Below, in pieces: positions 1-8,884 of a stretch of 64,000 nt of DNA. Where the stretch lies: the NCBI RefSeq assembly GCF_002741985.1, contig NZ_APHW01000105.1, positions 119,768-183,767 of the forward strand, given 5' to 3'. The notes beneath the pieces were generated by a model. It saw nothing but the letters and a program-made list of their open reading frames with translations, had not been told where the DNA came from and ran no database searches. The position numbers and the translations under genes were made by a program. Positions within the stretch are counted from its first letter, which is position 1, and every line of letters begins with the position of its first letter. The stretch is from Vibrio rotiferianus CAIM 577 = LMG 21460. Its GTDB lineage: Bacteria; Pseudomonadota; Gammaproteobacteria; Enterobacterales; Vibrionaceae.

Positions 1-926
1 CTTTTCTTATCGGCACCAAAAATAAGGCGAGTTAGCTCGGTTCGTCCAGCTCCTACTAAGCCAAATAACCCTAAAATTTCACCTTGTTTGATATCCATTG
101 ATAGCGGCTGGCTTAACCCTGGGCCTTCGAAGTTTTCTATACGCAGGCCACTTTGACCATGCTGACGTGAACGATAGTTGTAGATATCGTTGATTTCGCG
201 ACCTACCATCAATTCCACTAATCGGTCATGAGTCAGTTCAGACATATCATGGAATGATTGCACGTGCTCACCATCTTTGAAGATAGTAATTGCATCACAA
301 AGGTCGAATATTTCTTCCATACGATGTGATACATACATGATGACTTTTCCAGAATCACGCAGTTCACGAATAACCTTAAATAGGTTCTTAATTTCTCGTT
401 GCGATAAGCTACTGGTTGGCTCATCAAAAGCGATAATTTGTGCATTGCGACTCAATGCTTTGGCAATCTCAACCATTTGCCATTGGCCGATAGAAAGATC
501 CTTTAATTGGCATGAAGGATCGAAGGTTTCACCTAAGCGTTCTAACTGAACTCGTGCATTTCTGTTTAGAGTTTCGGTGTCCACTCGGCCGCCCTTGGTT
601 GGCAATTGCCCAAGATAAATATTCTCGGCAACCGTCAGTTCAGGAACGAGGTTGAGCTCTTGATAAATAATGGCAATGCCGTGAGCAAGGGCATCATTGG
701 TTGAGTTTAGCGCCACTTCTTTACCGTCAATGGCGATATGACCGTCAGTTGGTTGATGAAATCCGCTGAGAGTTTTGAGAAGCGTTGATTTACCAGCACC
801 ATTTTCGCCCATCAAGGCGTGAACACTGCCCGCATCGGCGCGGAAGCTAACGTTGTTCAATGCCTTAACACCGGGGAAGTGCTTTGAAATATTGCGAAAC
901 TCTATGTAAGAGGGGGACTTAGCCAT
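1..926 (-). CDS. araG: L-arabinose ABC transporter ATP-binding protein AraG (3' part outside window)
   Basis: Energises high-affinity L-arabinose import as the double-ATPase subunit on the cytoplasmic face of the permease. The visible N-terminal ~308 residues start MAKSPSYIEF and contain a full first ABC domain: Walker A GENGAGKST near residue 40, signature LSIGQWQMVEIAKAL, and Walker B IIAFDEPTSS. The second ABC domain begins (GLFGLVGAGRTEL) before the window edge. The family is about 500 aa, so roughly 40% is missing to the left. It follows araF by about 60 bp in the same direction; the permease araH is expected beyond position 1. Start chosen at the ATG ending at 926. Family assignment is sure for a sugar ABC ATPase; arabinose is inferred from araF and the ara genes. 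Confidence 0.93.
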   Translation of the reverse strand, partial: MAKSPSYIEFRNISKHFPGVKALNNVSFRADAGSVHALMGENGAGKSTLLKTLSGFHQPTDGHIAIDGKEVALNSTNDALAHGIAIIYQELNLVPELTVAENIYLGQLPTKGGRVDTETLNRNARVQLERLGETFDPSCQLKDLSIGQWQMVEIAKALSRNAQIIAFDEPTSSLSQREIKNLFKVIRELRDSGKVIMYVSHRMEEIFDLCDAITIFKDGEHVQSFHDMSELTHDRLVELMVGREINDIYNYRSRQHGQSGLRIENFEGPGLSQPLSMDIKQGEILGLFGLVGAGRTELTRLIFGADKK

Positions 927-985
927 GACATTCTCTCCGTTAAGTCAGGTGGTGACGACTCATAAGGTCGTCACCGAAAGTGAGC

Positions 986-1984
986 TTAAAGCCCTTTCTT
1001 AGCTAGTTCGTCTTTGAAGTTATCACGCGTGATAAGTACAACGTCTGTAACTTCTACAAACTTCTCTGGCTGGATATCGTCAGTCACCCATTTGTAAAGT
1101 GACTCGATACTCTTGTAGCCATGTACGTCTGGGCTAGGTAGCAGTGAACCGTAGAACCCTGTCGGCTGAGATTTAGCCAGTTCGTTCACTGCATCGACGC
1201 CATTGATACCAATACCGATTACGTCGTTTGCACTGAACCCCTGACCTTCAGTGGCACGTACACCGCCTAGTACAGTATTGTCGTTCATGCCTAAAACTAG
1301 CCATTGCTTAACGGTTGGGTATTGAACAAGCAGAGAGTTTGCTGCGTCTAGTGCACCTGGGATGTCGTTGGTTTTCGTTGGTACACGGTAGATCTGCTCG
1401 ACAGGGAAGCCGGCTTGTTCTAGTGCCGAAATCGAGCCATCTACACGACGGCGTGCTGTATCAAGTTCGTCAGCGGTGATTGCCATTACACCTGTTGTAG
1501 ATGCATCCCAGTTACGTCTCTGCATTTCATTGTAAAGCTCCGTTCCTTGGCGTTCGCCAATAGCGGTTGCTGCCATCATAACCAAAGGAACGTCGATCAT
1601 TGGTTCGCCTTTCGCATTCAGGAATTGGTCATCGACAGTCACAACTTTCAGATCATAACTTTTTGCCTTCGCCATAATTGCAGGACCTAATTTAGGATCA
1701 GGTGTGCAAATAACGAAACCTTTCGCACCTTGTGCCGCCAGTGTGTCGATAGCATTAAGGGTTTTTTCGCCATCGGGCACGGCCATTTTTACGACTTCAA
1801 AGCCTAAATCTTTACCTGCTTTTTCAGCGAATGACCATTCTGTTTGGAACCATGGTTCCTCCGGTTGCTTAACTAGGTAGCCTAATCGAGTTTCATCGTT
1901 AGAGCCGAAAAAGGCATTGGCAGAAGCGCTGAGTAAAGTAATGCCAGATAAGGCCGCGACTGTGAGTAGTTTTTTTAGTTTCAT
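986..1984 (-). CDS. araF: L-arabinose-binding periplasmic protein AraF
   Basis: Periplasmic substrate-binding subunit that captures L-arabinose for the AraG/AraH importer. The 332-aa product matches the usual ~330 aa. It begins with a signal peptide (MKLKKLLTVAALSGITLLSA, cleaved near ANA-FFG) and continues as a type I periplasmic binding fold with the repeated AAQGAKGFVICTPDP and WLVLGMNDN blocks. A longer reading from 2065 would add 27 residues before the signal peptide and is rejected. First gene of a leftward araFG(H) operon; its upstream gap to araB carries a CRP-like site at 2051 and AraC-type half-sites at 2078. Confidence 0.94.
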   Translation of the reverse strand: MKLKKLLTVAALSGITLLSASANAFFGSNDETRLGYLVKQPEEPWFQTEWSFAEKAGKDLGFEVVKMAVPDGEKTLNAIDTLAAQGAKGFVICTPDPKLGPAIMAKAKSYDLKVVTVDDQFLNAKGEPMIDVPLVMMAATAIGERQGTELYNEMQRRNWDASTTGVMAITADELDTARRRVDGSISALEQAGFPVEQIYRVPTKTNDIPGALDAANSLLVQYPTVKQWLVLGMNDNTVLGGVRATEGQGFSANDVIGIGINGVDAVNELAKSQPTGFYGSLLPSPDVHGYKSIESLYKWVTDDIQPEKFVEVTDVVLITRDNFKDELAKKGL

Positions 1985-2050
1985 TGTTATCCATCCGCTG
2001 GTAGAGGTGAGTGTTCGTCCTACATATTTGTGGATCTTGGAATAATTATT

Positions 2051-2066
2051 AGTGATAAGAATCACA
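2051..2066. promoter_or_regulatory. CRP-binding site upstream of araF
   Basis: AGTGATAAGAATCACA fits the TGTGA-N6-TCACA consensus with one mismatch. It lies about 67-82 bp before the araF start, between that gene and the AraC half-sites, as expected for catabolite-controlled arabinose import. Confidence 0.6.
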
Positions 2067-2077
2067 GCTGAGGAATG

Positions 2078-2115
2078 TAGCGTTTTTGTCCATTTATTTA
2101 GCCGCAGAGACTATG
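2078..2115 (+). promoter_or_regulatory. AraC half-site pair 1
   Basis: TAGCGTTTTTGTCCATTT is followed 21 bp later by a second TAGC-type half-site (TTTAGCCGC). It matches the E. coli araI1 pattern TAGC-N7-TCCATA. It lies 94-131 bp upstream of araF and 172 bp from the araB-proximal pair, so it could activate araF or act as the distal loop partner. Confidence 0.6.
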
Positions 2116-2249
2116 ATGTAGCTCTCGGTTAGTGGTTTTTTCGTGATTTGAGATTAATTTGTCAGCACTTGAAATGTTAAATTTGCTAATTATGGTGTGA
2201 TTCTAGCTCGATTTCCCTAGGTGTTAGAGAGAACACAAAAAACGTCTCG

Positions 2250-2287
2250 TGGCGTTTTTGTCCATAAAGTTAGCGAGCCTATTTATG
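2250..2287 (+). promoter_or_regulatory. AraC half-site pair 2 (araI1-I2-like) upstream of araB
   Basis: TGGCGTTTTTGTCCATAAAG plus a second half-site TTAGCGAG 21 bp later is close to E. coli araI1-araI2 in sequence, spacing and orientation toward araB. It should be the activating site for araBDA. Confidence 0.72.
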
Positions 2288-2355
2288 GGATAACGGCTTC
2301 GCTCTCGCTATAACTGCAAGAGGATTTAGTTTGCTGACCAAAAGTTGGAGCTCTT

Positions 2356-4059
2356 ATGGACACATTGAAAACACATCAGCAGCATGTAATTGGTTTAGAT
2401 TTCGGATCGGACTCTGTACGTGCTCTTGTCGTTAATGCAGACACAGGCAAAGAAGTATCTTCGTCTGTTGTCTATTACCCAAGATGGATCAAAGGACTTT
2501 ATTGTCAGCCTGATCAATCTCAGTTCAGGCATCACCCCCAAGATTATCTGGATGCGATGACCGACGCTATCCAAGAAGTGTTGAGCACAGTTTCACCTAC
2601 CGTAACTTCTTCTGTCGTGGGTATTGGTGTTGATACAACGGGTTCGACACCTGCGCCAATTGATGAAAACGGTACCATTCTCGCTTTACTTCCAGAGTTC
2701 GAAAACAGCCCCAATGCGATGTTCGTTTTATGGAAGGACCATACATCGGTAACCAAAGCCGATTTGATTAATGAGCTAGCACACTCGGGAACCTATACCG
2801 ATTACACCCGCTACATCGGTGGGGTGTATTCATCGGAATGGTTCTGGGCTAAAGCTGCGTGGGTCAGTGAACAAGATGAACAAATTGCAAAGCGAGCCTA
2901 TAGCTGGGTAGAGCTTTGTGACTGGATTCCAGCCACTCTTTCTGGTAATCAACATCCTCAAAAACTACGCCGTAGTATTTGTGCTGCTGGGCATAAAGCC
3001 ATGTGGCACGACAGCTGGGGTGGTTTGCCTGACCAAGCCTTCTTAAGCGCAATTTCTCCAACACTCGATGGTATTCGTGACCGCATGTTTTCGGATGTAT
3101 TCACATCAGATCAAGCGGCTGGGTATCTCTCGAAAGAGTGGGCAGAGCGATTGGGACTACCGGAAGGTATTGCCATCGCCATTGGTGAGTTTGATTGCCA
3201 TATGGGTGCCGTTGGAGCGGGTGCTGGCGCCAATGACTTAGTAAAAGTCATTGGAACCTCGACCTGTGACATTTTAATGGTGGAAGCAGAGCAGGTCGGT
3301 GACCGCACTATTCATGGGATTTGTGGCCAAGTAGAAGGCAGTGCTATGCCCGAGTTGCTCGCTTTAGAAGCGGGGCAATCAGCGTTTGGTGATATGTACG
3401 CTTGGTTTAAAAACGTATTGATGTGGCCATTGCAGGCTTATGTAGAGCGTAACCCAGACTTTGCGTTGACCGCAGAAGAAATCGCTTCTGACTTACTGCC
3501 AATGCTTTCGGAAGCAGCAGAGCAGCAAGGTATTGACCAGTACACACCAGTGGCAATGGATTGGCTTAATGGTCGACGTACTCCCTATGCAAATCAGCGT
3601 TTAAAAGGTGCTATTTGCGATTTGAATCTTGGCAGTGCTTCACCCGCTATATTCTCAGCGCTTGTAGAGTCGACAGCGCATGGTGCAAAAGCGATTGTGG
3701 ATTGCTTTATTGAACAAGACGTAACCGTTGAACGCGTGATTGCCATTGGTGGTATTGCTCAGAAATCACCTTATGTGATGCAAATGTGTGCTGATGTGAT
3801 AGGCCGCGAAATCGTCGTCGTAGAGTCGGAGCAATGTTGTGCCTTGGGAGCTGCGATATTTGCTGCAGTAGCCGCGGGCGTTTACCCAAATACCAAAGCA
3901 GCACAAAGTGTGATGGCCAGCCCCATTCGTCAAGCCTATTTACCAAACCCAGAAGTACAAGCGATGAGAGCGGAGCGATATGCGACCTATCGTCAATTAG
4001 GGCAGCACATGGAGCAGCTTGCTGAATTTCATCAATCTCAGGAGCGTGACAATGTCTGA
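2356..4059 (+). CDS. araB: Ribulokinase AraB
   Basis: Phosphorylates L-ribulose to L-ribulose 5-phosphate with ATP, the second cytosolic step of arabinose breakdown. The 567-aa length equals the family norm (E. coli 566). FGGY-kinase features are visible: N-terminal VIGLDFGSDSVRALVV phosphate-binding loop, GVDTTGSTPAPID, the central IGTSTCDILM and EAGQSAFGDM blocks, and the C-terminal nucleotide-binding IAIGGIAQKSPYVMQMCADV with ALGAAIFAA. First gene of araBDA; its stop overlaps the araD start by 8 bp. Likely AraC/CRP activated through the upstream sites. No sign of damage. Confidence 0.96.
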   Translation: MDTLKTHQQHVIGLDFGSDSVRALVVNADTGKEVSSSVVYYPRWIKGLYCQPDQSQFRHHPQDYLDAMTDAIQEVLSTVSPTVTSSVVGIGVDTTGSTPAPIDENGTILALLPEFENSPNAMFVLWKDHTSVTKADLINELAHSGTYTDYTRYIGGVYSSEWFWAKAAWVSEQDEQIAKRAYSWVELCDWIPATLSGNQHPQKLRRSICAAGHKAMWHDSWGGLPDQAFLSAISPTLDGIRDRMFSDVFTSDQAAGYLSKEWAERLGLPEGIAIAIGEFDCHMGAVGAGAGANDLVKVIGTSTCDILMVEAEQVGDRTIHGICGQVEGSAMPELLALEAGQSAFGDMYAWFKNVLMWPLQAYVERNPDFALTAEEIASDLLPMLSEAAEQQGIDQYTPVAMDWLNGRRTPYANQRLKGAICDLNLGSASPAIFSALVESTAHGAKAIVDCFIEQDVTVERVIAIGGIAQKSPYVMQMCADVIGREIVVVESEQCCALGAAIFAAVAAGVYPNTKAAQSVMASPIRQAYLPNPEVQAMRAERYATYRQLGQHMEQLAEFHQSQERDNV

Positions 4060-4792
4060 ACAAACAGTATGGACCGACGTTGATTTAACCGCAGAGCGCC
4101 TTAAAGCACTTCGTCATCAAGTTTGGCAAGCCAATATGGACCTCCAGCGCCATAACCTTGTGACCTTCACTTGGGGGAATGTTTCAGGCATCGACCGTAA
4201 GTCAGGTTTGGTCGTCATTAAACCGAGTGGTGTTGAATACAGCGACCTCAGCGCCGCCAACATGGTAATTGTGGATCTACAAGGCCGAATCGTTGAGGGA
4301 GAGATGAATCCTTCTTCAGATACCGCGACGCATTTAGAGCTTTACCGTCAATATCCCGATATTGGCGGTATTGTCCATACTCATTCGCCACAAGCGACAG
4401 CATGGGCTCAAGCAGGTCGCGCCATTCCGGCACTGGGTACCACTCACGCGGACTATTTCTATGGTCAAATCGATTGTACTCGAGCATTGAGTGACAAAGA
4501 GATTGCTGAAGATTATGAGTTAAACACTGGCAAAGTAATTGTTGAAACCATTGGTGACGGAGACGCGATGGCTGCTCCCGGTATTCTTGTTAAAGAGCAC
4601 GCGCCGTTTACTTGGGCGAAAGATCCACATCAAGCTGTACATAATGCTGTGGTGGTAGAGGTGGTTGCTGGTATGGCATTACAAACATTACAAATCAACT
4701 CGAGCGTAAGTTCGATTAATCCATCGCTCTTGGATAAACACTATTTACGTAAGCACGGCGCAAACGCCTACTACGGTCAAACCAAAAAATAA
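4052..4792 (+). CDS. araD: L-ribulose-5-phosphate 4-epimerase AraD
   Basis: Converts L-ribulose 5-phosphate to D-xylulose 5-phosphate, the last dedicated step before the pentose phosphate pathway. The 246-aa product is slightly longer than E. coli AraD (231). Class II aldolase/epimerase features are clear: TWGNVSGIDR and VVIKPSGV for substrate binding, and the metal ligands in HTHSPQATAWAQ and THADYFYG. The start at 4052 (MSEQTVW) has GGAG seven bases upstream and overlaps araB by 8 bp; an upstream ATG at 4019 lies inside araB and is not needed. Translationally coupled to araB. Confidence 0.95.
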   Translation: MSEQTVWTDVDLTAERLKALRHQVWQANMDLQRHNLVTFTWGNVSGIDRKSGLVVIKPSGVEYSDLSAANMVIVDLQGRIVEGEMNPSSDTATHLELYRQYPDIGGIVHTHSPQATAWAQAGRAIPALGTTHADYFYGQIDCTRALSDKEIAEDYELNTGKVIVETIGDGDAMAAPGILVKEHAPFTWAKDPHQAVHNAVVVEVVAGMALQTLQINSSVSSINPSLLDKHYLRKHGANAYYGQTKK

Positions 4793-4798
4793 GGATAC

Positions 4799-6289
4799 AT
4801 GATGAATATTTTCAATGAGAAACAAGTATGGTTTGTGACAGGTTCTCAGCATCTGTATGGCCCAAAAGTTTTAGAAAGTGTGGCAAATAACAGTGAAGAA
4901 ATCATTGCTGGCCTAAATGCAGCTCCAGGAATTTCTGTAGACATCGCTAACAAAGGCACAGTAAAAACGCCTGACGAAATCCTTGCTGTCTGCCGTGCAG
5001 CGAACAACGATCCGAATTGTGTCGGCTTAATGCTCTGGATGCACACCTTCTCTCCCGCGAAAATGTGGATTGCAGGCTTAACTCAACTTAACAAACCATT
5101 CCTACATCTACATACACAGTTTAATGCGCAACTGCCATGGGATGAGATTGACATGGATTTCATGAACCTCAATCAAAGTGCGCATGGTTGCCGTGAGTTC
5201 GGTTTTATTGGTACTCGTCTGAATATTGAGCGAAAAGTGGTTGTGGGCCACTGGAAAGACGAGCAAGTGCATAAAGATGTTGATGAATGGTGTCGCGCCG
5301 CAATTGGTGTAGAAGCCGGCAAACAACTTAAAGTTGCACGCTTTGGTGACAACATGCGCCAAGTCGCCGTAACTGAAGGCAATAAAGTCTCTGCACAAAT
5401 TCAATTTGGTTACGAAGTGAATGCTTATGGGCTGGGTGAGCTGAGTGATGTAGTCAACTCGGTATCAGAATCAGATGTGAATCATTTGCTTGACGAATAT
5501 GCATCAACCTATGAGATGGCGCCAGAGCTTCTAAATGATAAAGACCAAAAGATATTGATGGTGCAAGAAGCTCGTCTCGAGTTGGGTATGGAATCTTTCC
5601 TCAATTCGGTTGGTGCGAGCGCTTTCACTAATACGTTCGAAAACTTAACGGGCCTAACGAATCTACCAGGACTCGCGACACAGCGATTGATGAGTAAAGG
5701 CTTTGGTTATGGTGGTGAGGGTGACTGGAAAACGGCTGCTATGACTCACATTATTAAAGTAATGGGGCAAGGTAGGGAAGGCGGAACTTCATTTATGGAA
5801 GACTACACCTACAACTTTGGCGGGAAAGGTCAGGTTTTGGGGGCTCATATGCTCGAGGTCTGTCCATCTATCGCAGCGGCGAAACCTAAACTAGAGATCC
5901 ACCGTCACACAATAGGTTGTCGTTGTGATATCCCACGTCTGATTTTTAGTGGTCAATCTGGTGAAGCATTGAATGTGTCTGTTATTGACCTTGGTGATCG
6001 CTTTAGAATGGTGGTGAATATGGTTGATACGATTACTCCACCAGCATCATTACCGCATCTTCCTGTTGCTCATGCATTGTGGGAGCCACAACCTAGCCTT
6101 AATGTGGCAGCGGCGGCTTGGATTCACGCTGGTGGCGCGCATCATGCGGTTTATAGCCAAGCGGTAACCTTGTCTACACTGGCTGACTACGCAGAAATTC
6201 TAGGCATCGAAATGGTCGTAATTGATAATGACACTAACTTGCGTCAGTTCAAACAAGACTTACGTCACAACGGCGTTTACTACCGCTAA
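4799..6289 (+). CDS. araA: L-arabinose isomerase AraA
   Basis: Isomerises L-arabinose to L-ribulose, the first catabolic step; Mn-dependent cytosolic oligomer. The 496-aa length matches the family (E. coli 500). N-terminal VWFVTGSQHLYGP is diagnostic, and the active-site blocks GGEGDWKTAAM, SFMEDYTYNF and CPSIAAAKPKLEIHRHTIG (Glu and His metal ligands) are all present. Two in-frame ATGs (4799, 4802) share the AAGGA Shine-Dalgarno. The gene order araB-araD-araA differs from E. coli araBAD. It ends 12 bp before a GC-rich hairpin at 6304. Confidence 0.96.
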   Translation: MMNIFNEKQVWFVTGSQHLYGPKVLESVANNSEEIIAGLNAAPGISVDIANKGTVKTPDEILAVCRAANNDPNCVGLMLWMHTFSPAKMWIAGLTQLNKPFLHLHTQFNAQLPWDEIDMDFMNLNQSAHGCREFGFIGTRLNIERKVVVGHWKDEQVHKDVDEWCRAAIGVEAGKQLKVARFGDNMRQVAVTEGNKVSAQIQFGYEVNAYGLGELSDVVNSVSESDVNHLLDEYASTYEMAPELLNDKDQKILMVQEARLELGMESFLNSVGASAFTNTFENLTGLTNLPGLATQRLMSKGFGYGGEGDWKTAAMTHIIKVMGQGREGGTSFMEDYTYNFGGKGQVLGAHMLEVCPSIAAAKPKLEIHRHTIGCRCDIPRLIFSGQSGEALNVSVIDLGDRFRMVVNMVDTITPPASLPHLPVAHALWEPQPSLNVAAAAWIHAGGAHHAVYSQAVTLSTLADYAEILGIEMVVIDNDTNLRQFKQDLRHNGVYYR

Positions 6290-6303
6290 TTAATCTCAAT
6301 AAT

Positions 6304-6326
6304 GTGCTCCTACAAGGGAGCACTTT
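6304..6326 (+). terminator. Hairpin after araA
   Basis: GTGCTCC-TACAA-GGGAGCAC followed by only TTT. It could be a weak terminator or attenuator between araA and the next gene, or a 3'-end stabiliser. The first in-frame ATG of the next gene lies inside it, which argues for the GTG start at 6338. Confidence 0.5.
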
Positions 6327-6337
6327 GGAGTCAATTT

Positions 6338-6851
6338 GTGAATGATACAGATGTAGTCGCTACTCCCATTTATCAATTGGATAAATCATGCTGGGTACTT
6401 AAGCTCGACAGTGCGCACCCCACGAGTTTTGAACTTCAATACGATGGTGAAATTCATTATGTTGGTGTTTTTGAGGTTATAAATAACGGAAACCTGATTT
6501 CAGTATCGGAAGCTAACTGGAAGTTTCGTCACAAAACGGATCGGCTAGAGCAGTGGTGTCAGGTGAAACATTCAGAAACGTTGTCGATTAACATGAATTA
6601 CTATTTTTCTGGCGATGCTCTGGTGATTGAATACCTAGCGCGCAATAGCGTACCTACACGTTTAGATATCCGCCATGAAATCCAACATTTACCGCGCCCT
6701 ATTGATAAGGAAGCCCCCCCCTAAACCTCACTTCCCTTGGCAACATAGAAGAGACGGTCTGCCGAGTGACTTTCTATCCAAAACAGAGAAGACCGATTTT
6801 TTCAGAGAAGCGTTTTCTGCTAAACAGTGGATTATTCTGGATAAACTGTGA
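6338..6851 (+). pseudogene. Hypothetical gene downstream of araA, frameshifted at an 8-C tract
   Basis: Not recognised; no domain I can name. The intact part (GTG at 6338, Shine-Dalgarno TTGGAG) encodes ~128 residues starting VNDTDVVATPIYQ and stops at 6724, directly after eight Cs at 6714-6721. With seven Cs the reading continues as PKPHFPWQHRRDGLPSDFL to a TGA at 6849-6851, giving ~170 residues with good codon use; nine Cs also give an open but less protein-like tail. Position after araA and before araC suggests an arabinose-linked role, which is inference only. Treated as frameshifted pending resequencing. Confidence 0.6.
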
Positions 6852-6915
6852 GGAGTCACAGTGACACTATTTCGTAGCCAGAATAGACTGACATAAACCT
6901 CAATATAGATAATGC

Positions 6916-7755
6916 ATGCAAAACAACGATCCATTAAAGCCCGGGTATAACTTTGACGCTCACCTTGTGGCTGGCCTCACTCCTATTATTGAAGGAGATG
7001 AGCTAGATTTTGTCATTGACCGACCAAATGGGATGAAAGGTTTTATTATTAACCTCACCAGCCAAGGAGAGGGTACTATTTTCCATGGCGATGATGCTTT
7101 TGATGTAAAAGCGGGTGACTTACTGCTCTTTCCACCGAGTGCGACTCACTTTTATCATCGTAAAGAAGACAATGCCTCTTGGTTCCACCGATGGGTTTAT
7201 TTTCGTCCACGTGCATTTTGGAACGAGTGGCTTTGCTGGCACGAACAGCATAAAGGGGTATATCTAACCAAGGGAATAGAAGGCAGCACGGTTTCAATGT
7301 TAGAGAAGCTATTTATCGATATAGAATATATTTCTAAATCCGATATGCCTTATCGCGATGATTTAGCGATCAACCTTCTTGAACAACTGATTATTCGCTG
7401 TAAAAGTATCCAGCCAGATGTCGTCAATAAACCTCTCGACCCACGTGTGATTGAGGCGATGAACTATATGGCACAAAATTTAAGTCAAAGTTTCTCTCTA
7501 GAAGACATTGCGGATTTTACTTGTTTATCCGCTTCACGTTTAGGTCACCTATTTCGTGATGAAGTTGGTATGACGATTACTCAATGGCGAGACGACCAAC
7601 GAGTCAGCCGAGCTAAGCAACTCTTGGTGACCACCAACTATTCGGTCAACAGGATAGGCAGGGTTGTCGGCTATACTGATCCCCTCTATTTTTCACGAGT
7701 CTTTAAACGCAAGTCTGGTGTTAGCCCTAAGCTTTATAGAGAGCAAATCACTTAG
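6916..7755 (+). CDS. araC: Arabinose operon regulator AraC
   Basis: Cytosolic transcription factor that represses without and activates with L-arabinose. The 279-aa product follows E. coli AraC closely: NNDPLKPGYNFDAHLVAGLTP at the N-terminal arm, DRPNGMKGFIINLT, DLLLFPPSATHFYHR and FHRWVYFRPRAFW in the arabinose-binding cupin (residues ~1-165). A double helix-turn-helix follows at ~175-275 (SLEDIADFTCLSASRLGHLFRD and the second helix in YSVNRIGRVVGYTDPLYFSR). Start at 6916 gives the conserved N-terminus; the ATG at 6912 is in another frame. It is encoded in the same direction as araBDA, unlike E. coli where araC is divergent. Confidence 0.96.
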   Translation: MQNNDPLKPGYNFDAHLVAGLTPIIEGDELDFVIDRPNGMKGFIINLTSQGEGTIFHGDDAFDVKAGDLLLFPPSATHFYHRKEDNASWFHRWVYFRPRAFWNEWLCWHEQHKGVYLTKGIEGSTVSMLEKLFIDIEYISKSDMPYRDDLAINLLEQLIIRCKSIQPDVVNKPLDPRVIEAMNYMAQNLSQSFSLEDIADFTCLSASRLGHLFRDEVGMTITQWRDDQRVSRAKQLLVTTNYSVNRIGRVVGYTDPLYFSRVFKRKSGVSPKLYREQIT

Positions 7756-7806
7756 TCGTGGCAAGAAAATATCTTGCTTTTCCACATAATAAACTCGGTA
7801 TATCGC

Positions 7807-8631
7807 ATGAATTACCAATTGCTCGCTTTGGACCTTGATGGTACGGCACTCAGAAATGATCATACTTTAAACCCTTGGGTCAGAGATTATGTTCAAAAAA
7901 TTGTAGATAAATATTATGTTGTGGTTGTTACAGGGCGCCACCATACAGCAGCAAAACCTTATTATGACCAATTGGGTGTTACCTTGCCGATTATCTGTTG
8001 CAACGGTGTTTACCAATACAACTATGTAAATCAGCAGGTTGAAAGCGGGACACCAATCTCCCCAACCTTGGCTAATGCGTTCCTGCAACTCGCTTTTGAC
8101 TATGACTTGAAAATAGTGATGTACACTGATTTTGGTATGGCGGTTTGGGACCAAGACCCCATGCCATATATCTTACCTCTAAAACAATGGGCTGATAGTT
8201 ATCCCATCGATAAACGACCTAATATTTACTTTGTGGAAAACCTAGTTCAAGAACAGCAAAGAGCGGAGTGCATTTGGAAGTTTGTGGTTCAAGGCAGTAC
8301 GGATAACTTCAACCAGTTTTTGCAAGAAGAGCTAATTACCACTCATTTTTCGGGTTCTATTTCAGAAACCAACCGAATTGATTTAGCCATTAAAGGGCAC
8401 AGTAAAGGCCGAGCGCTATTGGACTATGCATCTAATATGTCGCTTGATATAAACAGAACTGTTGCGATCGGAGACAATTTCAACGATGTGTCAATGCTTT
8501 CTATGGCGGGTTGTGGTGTCGCGATGCTAAATGCTAGCGAGAAAGTACAAAACTCCGCTGATCGGTTGACGAGTACGGACAATCAAGGAAAAGGGTTAGC
8601 GTTATTATTAAAAGAACTCTTCCCAATGTAA
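7807..8631 (+). CDS. Cof-type HAD-superfamily sugar phosphatase
   Basis: Likely cytosolic Mg-dependent phosphatase of the Cof/YidA/YbhA group (HAD IIB), acting on small phosphorylated metabolites. The 274-aa product shows motif I DLDGTAL near residue 9, motif II VVVTGRHH, the conserved Lys in IKGHSKGRALLDYA, and motif IV GDNFNDVSMLSMAG. Start taken at 7807 (MNYQLLALDLDG), which places motif I at the usual distance; an ATG at 7774 would add 11 non-conserved residues. It follows araC by 51 bp and may clear excess sugar phosphates in arabinose metabolism, which is inference. Exact substrate unknown. Confidence 0.85.
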   Translation: MNYQLLALDLDGTALRNDHTLNPWVRDYVQKIVDKYYVVVVTGRHHTAAKPYYDQLGVTLPIICCNGVYQYNYVNQQVESGTPISPTLANAFLQLAFDYDLKIVMYTDFGMAVWDQDPMPYILPLKQWADSYPIDKRPNIYFVENLVQEQQRAECIWKFVVQGSTDNFNQFLQEELITTHFSGSISETNRIDLAIKGHSKGRALLDYASNMSLDINRTVAIGDNFNDVSMLSMAGCGVAMLNASEKVQNSADRLTSTDNQGKGLALLLKELFPM

Positions 8632-8703
8632 CATAATTAGAGGTTATTTTACGATCCAGATGTAATCCATGATTTGCTAATTTACGTAAAAAATCTAAGA
8701 AGG

Positions 8704-8715
8704 TTTTGTCCATTT
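8704..8715 (+). promoter_or_regulatory. Possible orphan AraC half-site
   Basis: TTTTGTCCATTT is identical over 12 bp to the core of AraC pair 1 at 2082-2093, but the TAGC half is poorly matched. No arabinose gene lies downstream. Confidence 0.35.
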
Positions 8716-8884
8716 CTGAGTTACGATGGATGTAGATTTTCTGTGATCACCAAGCGATTCTGTCGTACCTTAATTACCAAGCGACTTTGTCTACTTACAC
8801 ATTGCTAGAGGAAGTGATGGAACTATTTTCTTGTAAGAAAGTTTCTTACTGCGCTTTGATACCTTAAATATTATTGTCACAAAA

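Larger units (their letters stand above)
1985..2355. promoter_or_regulatory. Divergent araF/araB control region
   Basis: 371 bp without a gene, between the leftward transporter operon and the rightward catabolic operon. It holds a near-consensus CRP site next to araF, two pairs of AraC-type half-sites 172 bp apart, and a weaker CRP-like half-site with TGTGA at 2196. The layout resembles the E. coli ara regulatory region, where AraC loops DNA between distant half-sites. The araB Shine-Dalgarno is GGAG at 2346. Confidence 0.75.
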
